NCBI GenBank assembly: GCA_964438735.1
Contig: CAYTLW010000160.1
Location: 1 to 15,307 of the forward strand
Origin: CAYTLW01 sp964438735
GTDB taxonomy: Bacteria; Myxococcota_A; UBA9042
Reading direction: 5' to 3'
Length of the DNA stretch: 15,307 nucleotides
Shown here piece by piece: positions 8,395-14,620 of the stretch (its first letter is position 1; each line of letters starts with the position of its first letter). The notes beneath the pieces are model-generated. The model was not told the DNA's origin and searched no databases. It worked only from the letters and a program-made list of their open reading frames with translations. The position numbers and the translations under genes were made by a program.

Positions 8395-11300
8395 ATGCGT
8401 TGCACCGCCGTCATCGTCGCCGCGCTCGGCACGTTCGCCTTCTGTGGCGTTGCGTGTTCGAACGTTAACGATGGCGGCACGGTCATCGGTGCGGACGCCG
8501 CTGATGCCACCAGCGGGGGCGAGGATACGACGACCGCCGGCTGCCACGCGCTGAGCAAGCGGCCGCGCGGCGCCTGCTGTGGTGCCGGCACATTCTTCGA
8601 TCACGAGACCAAGGCCTGCCAGCCAGTAGGCCCTTGGGGTTGCGGCCAGGTGATCCCAGGCGACGCCGCGGACTGCCTGCCGCGCTGGTGTCGGGTTGGA
8701 CGAGATGGCGACGGCGCTACTTGTGCCCTGGGCAGCGACGGCTGCGACCTGAACGGAACGCTCTGCACATCGGAGTCCGCCGCGACCTCCCAGGGTTGTC
8801 CGGCGGGAACCTGGCCGCCCGGCGCCTTGACCGGCCAGGCGAAACCGGCCTGCATCGCCGCCGGTCTGCCGGCACAGGCCACAGGCACCTCCATGGATCC
8901 CTACGGGTTGCCCAAGTTGCCGCCGGTGATCCACCCCGTTGGCGCGCCCAACGACAACTCGCTGCCATCGGTCTTCGACACCCGCTTCTGTCGCGACAAG
9001 AAGACGCTGCGCGTACGCATGTGCAGCGTGGTGGAGGCCGGCTGCGGACCGGGCCGAATGCCCCTACCCAAAAGCCAGGATGAGTGCACCGACGTGGGCG
9101 TTCCCTGGGTCTGCCCGCCGGGTTTCGAGCCCGATTCGGAGGCCAAACAGCAGGGCGTGCTCAAGCCCTGTCTGCCGGATCCCGGCTACTGCCCGGAGGA
9201 CCCCTTCGGCGGCGTCAAGGAGGCGTTCGGCACGCTCTTCGTCAACGGCAAGGCGCCCCTGGGCGGCAACGGCAGCAAGAAGAAGCCGCTACGCAAGATT
9301 CAGGACGCGGTGGACAAGGCCAAACCCGGCGCGGTGATCGCCGTCGCCGCGGGCGTCTACAAGGAAGCGGTCGTGCTGGAGAAGCCCCTGACCATCAAGG
9401 GTCGTTGCGCCCACATGGTGACCATCGACGGCGGCGCGCTCGCGCCTTCAGTGCTTATCAAGGGCGCCCAGAGCGCCGGCGCGGCCCGGATCGAGAATGT
9501 CACGATCCGTGGCGGCGCGCCCGGCATGGACGCGGTCGGGCCATTGCGCGCCGAACTGGTGGGTAGCTGGCTGAAGCAATCCCAGGGCGCCGGTGCGTTT
9601 GCCCAGGCCGACGCCGATCTGCTGATCGAAAACTCCGTGGTCAGCGGGCACCTGGGCGGCAAGTTCGGCCCCGGCACCGGCGTCACGGCGCAGTATGGCG
9701 CCAAGGTGGTCATTCGCTGGACGCGCATCAGCGGCAACAACGAGGCCGGCATCTTCGTCACTGGACAGGGCAGCAAGGTGGAGCTGGAGCAGGCGCTGGT
9801 GGACCAGACCCTCGGCGGCGGCAACAAGCTGGCCGGCGGCACCGGGCTGTTCATCGCCGCCGGCGCGGTCGTCAAAATGCATTCGGTTCGCCTGTCCCAT
9901 AATCGGGGTTTTGGCGTGCACGTTTCGGACCCCTCTTCACGCGTCGAGGCCATCGGGCTGGTGGTGGATGGTACCCTGCCGCAGTCGTCGAGCAAGGCGT
10001 TGGGGCTGGGCATCATGGTCGAGCTCGGCGCCCGCGTCGACGGCCATGGTGTGCGCCTGTCCGGCAACGCGGACGCAGGGTTGCGGGCCAGCAACCTGGA
10101 GACCGTCATCCGCATCGACGGCCTGCTCGTGGACGGCACCATCCCGGCGCAGCATACCCAGCGCGAGGGCAATGGCATTCGCATTGATGGCGGCCCCGAC
10201 GTGCAGATCTACAGCGTGCGCCTGAGCGGCAATCACACCGCCGGGCTGCTGGTTCGCGACAAGGCGACCAGGCTGGACATCGATGGGCTGACCATCGACA
10301 ACACCCTGCCCGATACCGACCAGCAGGTCAGCGGCTACGGGCTGGTCGCCCAGTGGGGAGCGCAGGCCAAGATCGTCAATGCGCGCCTGTCGCGCAACCA
10401 CGTGGTCGCAGTGCAGGCGCGCGGCAAGGGCACGGTGCTCGACCTGGCCAAGGCGCTCATCGAGGGCACGCAATCCAGGGCCAGCGACGACCGCTTCGGC
10501 CTCGGCGTCGAGGCGGGCAGCGGCGCGACGATCCACCTCAGCGACAGTCGCGTCTCCGGCAACCGCAGCGCCGGCATCTACGTGGTCTCCACCGATACCC
10601 GCCTGGTGGCCCGCAACGTGCTGGTCGACGGCACCTTGGCGCAGAAATCCGACAAGCTCGCCGGCGTCGGCGTGGACGTGCGCGAAGATGGCTCGGCGGT
10701 GCTCATCGGCTGCCGCCTGACGCGCAATCACACGCTCGGCCTGAACGCCCGCGGTGAAGGCACCGACGTGGTGGTCCTGGGCAGCCTCATCGACCGCACA
10801 AACGGTCAGAAGAGCTCCGGCCGCTTCGGTCTGGGCGTCCAGTCTGCGTTTGGTGCGTCCATGATCCTGTTGGGCAGCAAGGTGGCCCATAACAGCCTCG
10901 CCGGCGTGCTCGCCAGGGGCGACAACGGCACCGTCCTGCACGCCTACGGCACGGTGGTGTCCGACACGCTCGTCGACCCGGTGCATCACGTGGGCGGGCA
11001 AGGCGTGTACATCACCGACTCGGCGACGGATGTGCAGCTGTTTTCGGTGGTCGCCAGGGACAACCACACCGCCGGCATCGACCTGCACGCCGGCGCCGCC
11101 AAGCTGCACGACTGCATCTCCATCGACAGCAAGGCCGTGGAATACGTCGGCTCGGCGCCCAAGGGCACGTTCGGCAAGCGCAAGTCGCTCTTCGCCGACG
11201 GCATCGTGGTGCACGAAGCCGACGGCACCGTGTTGCGGCGATGCGCGGTGAGCGGCGCGGCCCGGGCGGCCATGCTGATCAACCACAGCAACGAGGTGCA

Positions 11301-11484
11301 GGTGGAGGGCTCCTACCTCGCCCACGCGCCCATGGGACTGGTCAGCCAGCACAGCGATGTGGCCAGCAAGACGGCCGCCTTCTTCACCGTCGGCACGCCG
11401 CAGACCAGCAATAAGGGGTTGTGGTTGCCCGAAAAGCCCGACCTGGACGAAATGAAGACCTCAGACGGTCCGGGCGGGCTCTGA
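8395..11484 (+). CDS. Predicted lipoprotein: Cys-rich N-terminal region plus long right-handed parallel beta-helix
   Basis: I do not recognise a named family; 1029 residues with the ATG at 8395. Seen: a short signal sequence with a probable lipobox GVAC (C21), weak at -3, followed by a flexible Asp/Gly/Thr linker. A Cys-rich region at about 45-275 has 19 cysteines (GACCGAGTFFD, DCLPRWC, GCPAGTWPP, YCPEDPFGG), suggesting a disulphide-bonded exported fold. From about 279 a beta-helix begins with GTLFVNGKAPLGGNG...IQDAVDKAKPG...VAAGVYKEAV, the usual opening of DUF1565/pectate-lyase-like proteins. From 391 to 885 it runs through about nine 53-57-residue repeats, then a partial repeat and a C-terminal cap. 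No catalytic residues can be assigned. It follows bcsC by 39 nt on the same strand, so it probably acts with exported cellulose as an adhesin, surface anchor, or polysaccharide-modifying enzyme (epimerase- or lyase-like helix). That role is inferred from position and fold only. Confidence 0.85.
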   Translation: MRCTAVIVAALGTFAFCGVACSNVNDGGTVIGADAADATSGGEDTTTAGCHALSKRPRGACCGAGTFFDHETKACQPVGPWGCGQVIPGDAADCLPRWCRVGRDGDGATCALGSDGCDLNGTLCTSESAATSQGCPAGTWPPGALTGQAKPACIAAGLPAQATGTSMDPYGLPKLPPVIHPVGAPNDNSLPSVFDTRFCRDKKTLRVRMCSVVEAGCGPGRMPLPKSQDECTDVGVPWVCPPGFEPDSEAKQQGVLKPCLPDPGYCPEDPFGGVKEAFGTLFVNGKAPLGGNGSKKKPLRKIQDAVDKAKPGAVIAVAAGVYKEAVVLEKPLTIKGRCAHMVTIDGGALAPSVLIKGAQSAGAARIENVTIRGGAPGMDAVGPLRAELVGSWLKQSQGAGAFAQADADLLIENSVVSGHLGGKFGPGTGVTAQYGAKVVIRWTRISGNNEAGIFVTGQGSKVELEQALVDQTLGGGNKLAGGTGLFIAAGAVVKMHSVRLSHNRGFGVHVSDPSSRVEAIGLVVDGTLPQSSSKALGLGIMVELGARVDGHGVRLSGNADAGLRASNLETVIRIDGLLVDGTIPAQHTQREGNGIRIDGGPDVQIYSVRLSGNHTAGLLVRDKATRLDIDGLTIDNTLPDTDQQVSGYGLVAQWGAQAKIVNARLSRNHVVAVQARGKGTVLDLAKALIEGTQSRASDDRFGLGVEAGSGATIHLSDSRVSGNRSAGIYVVSTDTRLVARNVLVDGTLAQKSDKLAGVGVDVREDGSAVLIGCRLTRNHTLGLNARGEGTDVVVLGSLIDRTNGQKSSGRFGLGVQSAFGASMILLGSKVAHNSLAGVLARGDNGTVLHAYGTVVSDTLVDPVHHVGGQGVYITDSATDVQLFSVVARDNHTAGIDLHAGAAKLHDCISIDSKAVEYVGSAPKGTFGKRKSLFADGIVVHEADGTVLRRCAVSGAARAAMLINHSNEVQVEGSYLAHAPMGLVSQHSDVASKTAAFFTVGTPQTSNKGLWLPEKPDLDEMKTSDGPGGL
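9565..11049 (+). repeat. Nine tandem 53-57-residue beta-helix repeats, mostly exactly 165 nt
   Basis: In-frame protein repeats start at 9565 (53 aa, degenerate), 9724, 9889, 10054, 10219, 10384, 10549, 10714 (seven of exactly 55 aa) and 10879 (57 aa). A tenth, partial copy starts at 11050. Each starts with RLSGNxxAGL or a variant, has LVDGTLP about 25 residues in, and closes with GxGLxVxxGAxVxIxxV. The two halves look like two or more helix coils. DNA identity between copies is modest; length and motif register are what is conserved. Confidence 0.85.
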
Positions 11485-11494
11485 GGCCCTGCCA

Positions 11495-11641
11495 TCAGCT
11501 GTCTGACTGTTGTTTGCCTGCCAGGCCATGGGTGAACGCCAGGCTGATGAAGCCGGCCACGCTCAGCCAGGGTCGCTCCACGAAGGGCATCACCTGCCGC
11601 TCGGGCAACAGCGCGTCGGGCTGAGCGGTGGGCGGTGGCAT
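11495..11641 (-). CDS. Small ORF (48 aa) translationally coupled to the FAD oxidoreductase gene
   Basis: On the - strand an ATG (11641-11639) overlaps the stop of the FAD oxidoreductase gene as TGATG, and the frame runs 48 codons to a TGA at 11497-11495. Codons are strongly G/C in third position, as in the neighbouring genes. The product begins MPPPTAQPDALLPERQVMPF, then VERPWLSVAGFISLAFTHGL, a weakly hydrophobic stretch (residues about 24-41) that could be a single membrane or amphipathic helix, and ends in a polar GKQQSDS tail. No family recognised. It ends 10 nt from the convergent beta-helix gene. Alternatives: a chance reading frame, or the displaced C-terminus of the oxidoreductase after a frameshift. 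Confidence 0.5.
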   Translation of the reverse strand: MPPPTAQPDALLPERQVMPFVERPWLSVAGFISLAFTHGLAGKQQSDS

Positions 11642-13281
11642 CAGCTCGCCTCGGTAGCCGGTCGCTTGGGCAGCTTGCGCATGAAGCGCATGGTGGCCAC
11701 CGGTTCGGCAGCGATGGCCGCCATCAGGCCGCCCATCATGGCGCCGATGACGCCCACGCTGGTGACCTCGCTGCCGGCGAAGTACAGCCCCTTGATGGGG
11801 CTCGCCGGGCGAAGGGCATCGACCGCGAAGCGCTCCGGAGTCGGCTCGATGCCGTAGATGGAGCCGCGCATGGGCCGGCAGAAGTTGTCGGTCGACAGGG
11901 GCGTGGACAGCTCCACGTAATCCACCATGTCGCGCAGACCGGGCATACGGGTCAGGAACTGCTCGAGCAGCACCGCCTGCATCTTGTCCTTGAAGGTGTC
12001 GTAGTCGTCGCCGCGTTTGCGCCAGGTGGTGTCGCGCCAGGGCTCGAAGGTCTCCCAGGGCACGAAGGTGACCACCTCGCCTGTGTGGCGCACTTCGGGG
12101 CCGGGATCGTGGTTGGGATCCTTCAATGACGGAAAGCTGCAATACAGGATGTCGGCGGTGCTCAGGTTGTCCGGATCGGAGACATCCCAGGCGTCGAAAT
12201 CCAGGCTCCAGGTGTCGTAGAACCACTTGTTGGCGGAGCCAGCGCCGGCGGTGCGGATGTCGCCCTTGAAGCCGATGTACAGGCAGACATGGGCCGACGC
12301 GGGCCGCAACGCGACCACTTCCTTCGCCCAGCCCTGCTCGCGCACGGACTCGGGCAGGAGCCGACGCACGGTGGACTGCACGCCCGCCGCGCTGATGATT
12401 TGCGGGGCCCGATACTCGGTGCCATCGGCCAGGCGCACACCCACAGCCTTCTTGCCGGAAAGCAGGATCTCGTCCACGTCGGCCATGGTCACCGTCCAGC
12501 CGCCAGCGTCGGCCACCGGCTGCAGCAGATGCTCGGCGATGGCCCCGGAGCCATCCACCGGGTAGTAGCCGCCATGCCAGAAGTGCTTGACGACCAGCGC
12601 TTGCATGACCCAGGACGAACGCGACGGCAACGAGCCGTAATAGCCCCACTGGGCGGCGAAGACCGTCTGCAGCTGCGGGTTGTCAGTCAGCTCGGTGATG
12701 ACGTCCAACGTCGTGCGGCTGAAGTCCACCTCGCCCGAGCGCCCCGGCAGCAGGCCGGCCAGAAAGCCCAGCTTGCGCGGCAGCGAACGGCCCATGTAGT
12801 AGCTCTGCATCGCCCGGCAGGTCTCGCGGACCAGGTTGAGATAGCCGTCGATGGCGGCCTCTTCGTCGGGGAATGCGTCCAGCAGGTTGGCGCGGAAGGC
12901 GTCCCGGCTGTCGGGGAAGTCGATGCGCCTGCCCTCGGGAAAGTAGAACTCGTCGTAGGCCTCGCCCAGCGATGCCCACTTCAGCTTGCCGTCGGTGAGC
13001 GCGTGCAGCACCCGGCCTGGCTGGCTGCGCAGGGTGACCTCGCCGACGGCGTGCACGCCCACATCCCAGATGTAGCCCTTGCGCTTGAAGGTGTGGGTGA
13101 AGCCGCCGGGAACATAATGTTGCTCGAGGACCAGCACCTTCTTGCCCTGGCGGGCCAGCAGCGCCGCGGCGGTCATGCCGCCCATGCCGGAGCCGATGAC
13201 GATGGTGTCGTATTTCACGCCTTCGGGCGCCCGGCGGCTCCAAGGCAGGGTGGGGCGCTTCGACTTCTTGGGCTCGTTCAT
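11641..13281 (-). CDS. FAD-dependent oxidoreductase, phytoene desaturase / retinol saturase-like
   Basis: A 546-residue flavoprotein of the CrtI/RetSat/carotenoid-isomerase superfamily, which desaturates, isomerises or saturates polyene or lipid substrates. Seen: near the N-terminus (about 24-60) YDTIVIGSGMGGMTAAALLA, a dinucleotide-binding fold with GxGxxG at G30/G32/G35, followed by VLVLEQHYVPGG (E53 binds the FAD ribose); GYIWDVGVHAVG (69-80), matching the family GxxxDxGxH pattern; and the C-terminal FAD motif GLYFAGSEVTSVGVIGAMMG at about 498-517. The start at 13281 places the Rossmann motif where the family usually has it, with a weak AGGTG on the - strand (13286-13290) 4 nt upstream. 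The frame is open to 13542, but the extra residues look non-coding. No carotenoid or isoprenoid genes lie in the window, so the substrate cannot be named. It is convergent to the bcs operon and divergent from the barrel gene. Confidence 0.9.
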   Translation of the reverse strand: MNEPKKSKRPTLPWSRRAPEGVKYDTIVIGSGMGGMTAAALLARQGKKVLVLEQHYVPGGFTHTFKRKGYIWDVGVHAVGEVTLRSQPGRVLHALTDGKLKWASLGEAYDEFYFPEGRRIDFPDSRDAFRANLLDAFPDEEAAIDGYLNLVRETCRAMQSYYMGRSLPRKLGFLAGLLPGRSGEVDFSRTTLDVITELTDNPQLQTVFAAQWGYYGSLPSRSSWVMQALVVKHFWHGGYYPVDGSGAIAEHLLQPVADAGGWTVTMADVDEILLSGKKAVGVRLADGTEYRAPQIISAAGVQSTVRRLLPESVREQGWAKEVVALRPASAHVCLYIGFKGDIRTAGAGSANKWFYDTWSLDFDAWDVSDPDNLSTADILYCSFPSLKDPNHDPGPEVRHTGEVVTFVPWETFEPWRDTTWRKRGDDYDTFKDKMQAVLLEQFLTRMPGLRDMVDYVELSTPLSTDNFCRPMRGSIYGIEPTPERFAVDALRPASPIKGLYFAGSEVTSVGVIGAMMGGLMAAIAAEPVATMRFMRKLPKRPATEAS

Positions 13282-13312
13282 CTTGCACCTGTGCGGCTTG
13301 TGATGGCTGGAG

Positions 13313-13370
13313 GAGTTGTGCGTCGCGGCGTGGTTGTACCCGATGGTCCGGTAAACGTCCCGCACAACTC
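13313..13370. repeat. Perfect 10-bp inverted repeat
   Basis: GAGTTGTGCG at 13313-13322 is the reverse complement of CGCACAACTC at 13361-13370, with 38 nt between. It lies 32-89 nt upstream of the oxidoreductase start codon, so it could be two operator half-sites or a stem in that gene's leader RNA. Confidence 0.5.
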
Positions 13371-13486
13371 GGCCAAGCTGTGGCGTGCAAAGGTACTTGG
13401 CGGATCTCCGGGCCTTGCACCCATGCAAATCCGCCGCGCATGCCGTGCACGCACGCGTTGGGGGGCTTCCATGCAGTGGCGCCCCC

Positions 13487-13514
13487 TTGCACACTGGAAT
13501 GCAGGCGATACCCT
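13487..13514 (+). promoter_or_regulatory. Possible sigma-70-like promoter for the barrel gene
   Basis: TTGCAC (13487-13492) is followed after 16 nt by TACCCT (13509-13514), about 43 nt before the ATG at 13557. The -10 match is poor; the call rests mainly on position and on the good -35 match. Confidence 0.25.
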
Positions 13515-13556
13515 CCGCGCCCCGCCTGGCCCCCGCGGCCACAACTGCGAGACCCC

Positions 13557-14603
13557 ATGGTCCCCCTGCATCCCCAGCCCCCGCGAGCCCGCTCAGCGGC
13601 CGCGGCTGTGGCGCTGTGTCTGCTCCTCTTCGCCGGTGAAGCCCTGGCCCAGCCGGTCACGCCGGGCAGCGCCGCGGCCACGGCGGGGACCCGCTCCCGC
13701 TGGGCCGGCTCCGTGCTCACCTACCGCAACGTCGCCAACGCCATCGGCCTGCAGAAGGACGTCGAGCCCACCTGGGAGCCCATGTACGCCATGTCCCTGG
13801 TGGCGGCGCCGCGCTTCCGCATCGCCAAGGGGCTCGGCATCGCGGTGCTCGCCCAGGCCACACGCGAAATCACCGACAACGACTGGACCACCGAGCGCGG
13901 TGAGATCTGGCTGGCCGACACCTTCGCCACCCTGAACATGTCGGCGCCCCGCCTCGACCTGCTGGCGACCACGGTCGGCGCTCACCTGCGCCTGCGCCTG
14001 CCCACCAGCAAGGCGTCCCTCGCGCGCACCATGCGGGTCGGCACCTTCGTCGGTGTGAACACCACCACAGCCGGCAGCTTCGACCTCTTCGGCCTCAAGC
14101 AGACCCTCGCCCTGCAGCTCATCGGCCGACTGGGCTACCTCTGGCATCGCTATACCGAAGCGAGTCTCGACGAGCCCTGGCTCGGCGGCTGCGCGGACCT
14201 GCCCGGCGGCTGCATGCGATTTTCCCACAGCGGCCTTCGCAACACAGAGTGGCAGACGCAACTCATGGGCGCGTTCAACTGGCAGCTGCATCCGACCTTC
14301 GGCCTGGCCGTGCAGGCGGGCGCATTCCTCGATCGTCTGCACCCCCTGGCCGACGCCACCACCAGCGCCGGCGCCATCGCCGTGCCCGTCGATCCCACCG
14401 ACCCCAACACCCGCGGCCTCGCCTTCTACGTTATCGCCGCGACATGGCAGCCCATCTCCACGCTGGCCGTCTCGTTTGGCAGCGAGACCGTGCACAACCA
14501 GCTGCGGCCCGATTCAACCTATCGGCGCCCCTTCTTCAATCGATCGACCACCTTGTTTGTTGGCCTGAGCTTGTTCCCCAGCGCCCTCTTCGCCGGGTCC
14601 TGA
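13557..14603 (+). CDS. Predicted outer-membrane beta-barrel protein, function unknown
   Basis: A 348-residue protein from the ATG at 13557, which begins a clear signal peptide: basic RAR, hydrophobic AAAAVALCLLLFAG, cleavage at ALA-Q (31/32). No good Shine-Dalgarno is visible; the frame is open farther upstream (to 13380) but only this start gives a signal peptide. The mature part is rich in alternating hydrophobic/polar strands with aromatic girdle residues, such as RLDLLATTVGAHLRLRLP, LALQLIGRLGYLWHRYTEA and RGLAFYVIAATWQPI, consistent with a barrel of roughly 10-12 strands. A CADLPGGC pair in one loop could form a disulphide. The C-terminus is TTLFVGLSLFPSALFAGS, without a terminal aromatic. 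I do not recognise a family. It is followed 17 nt later by a lipoprotein gene, probably co-transcribed. Confidence 0.8.
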   Translation: MVPLHPQPPRARSAAAAVALCLLLFAGEALAQPVTPGSAAATAGTRSRWAGSVLTYRNVANAIGLQKDVEPTWEPMYAMSLVAAPRFRIAKGLGIAVLAQATREITDNDWTTERGEIWLADTFATLNMSAPRLDLLATTVGAHLRLRLPTSKASLARTMRVGTFVGVNTTTAGSFDLFGLKQTLALQLIGRLGYLWHRYTEASLDEPWLGGCADLPGGCMRFSHSGLRNTEWQTQLMGAFNWQLHPTFGLAVQAGAFLDRLHPLADATTSAGAIAVPVDPTDPNTRGLAFYVIAATWQPISTLAVSFGSETVHNQLRPDSTYRRPFFNRSTTLFVGLSLFPSALFAGS

Positions 14604-14607
14604 GCCA

Positions 14608-14613
14608 GGGAGG
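14608..14613 (+). promoter_or_regulatory. Ribosome binding site of the downstream lipoprotein gene
   Basis: GGGAGG sits 7 nt before ATG 14621, within the 17-nt gap after the barrel gene stop. It fixes the start and supports a shared transcript. Confidence 0.6.
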
Positions 14614-14620
14614 CTATTTC

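Larger units (their letters stand above)
13282..13556. other. Divergent intergenic region
   Basis: These 275 nt lie between the starts of the - strand oxidoreductase and the + strand barrel gene, so they should hold both promoters. They contain a perfect 10-bp inverted repeat, a run of TGCA-core sites and a possible -35/-10 pair for the + strand gene. No small ORF or RNA gene is evident. Confidence 0.7.

Noticed and set aside
7018..8934. 638-codon open frame on the - strand spanning the bcsC 3' end and the next gene
   Set aside because: It crosses two well-supported + strand genes and their junction, and the translation is compositionally biased with no domain.
9565..11049. Tandem 165-nt DNA repeats as a CRISPR array or satellite
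   Set aside because: Copies are conserved as protein, not DNA; there is no identical short repeat with unique spacers, and the reading frame is open throughout.
9937..11352. 471-codon open frame on the - strand opposite the beta-helix
   Set aside because: The 55-residue repeats are meaningful only on the + strand; the antisense product merely mirrors the repeat composition.
11474..11488. Small hairpin GGGC-TCTGAG-GCCC across the stop of the beta-helix gene as a terminator
   Set aside because: The stem is only 4 bp plus a possible wobble pair, and no T-run follows on either strand.
11503..11523. TCAG-CTGT-CTGA hairpin followed by a T-rich stretch as a terminator between the convergent genes
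   Set aside because: A 4-bp stem with an interrupted TGTTGTTT tail is too weak, and it lies inside the small coupled ORF on the other strand.
12289..13935. 548-codon open frame on the + strand opposite the FAD oxidoreductase
   Set aside because: The - strand carries intact FAD-binding motifs at both ends of the protein, whereas this frame gives a low-complexity His/Gln/Arg-rich product without motifs and also runs into the barrel gene in another way. It is a GC3 artefact.
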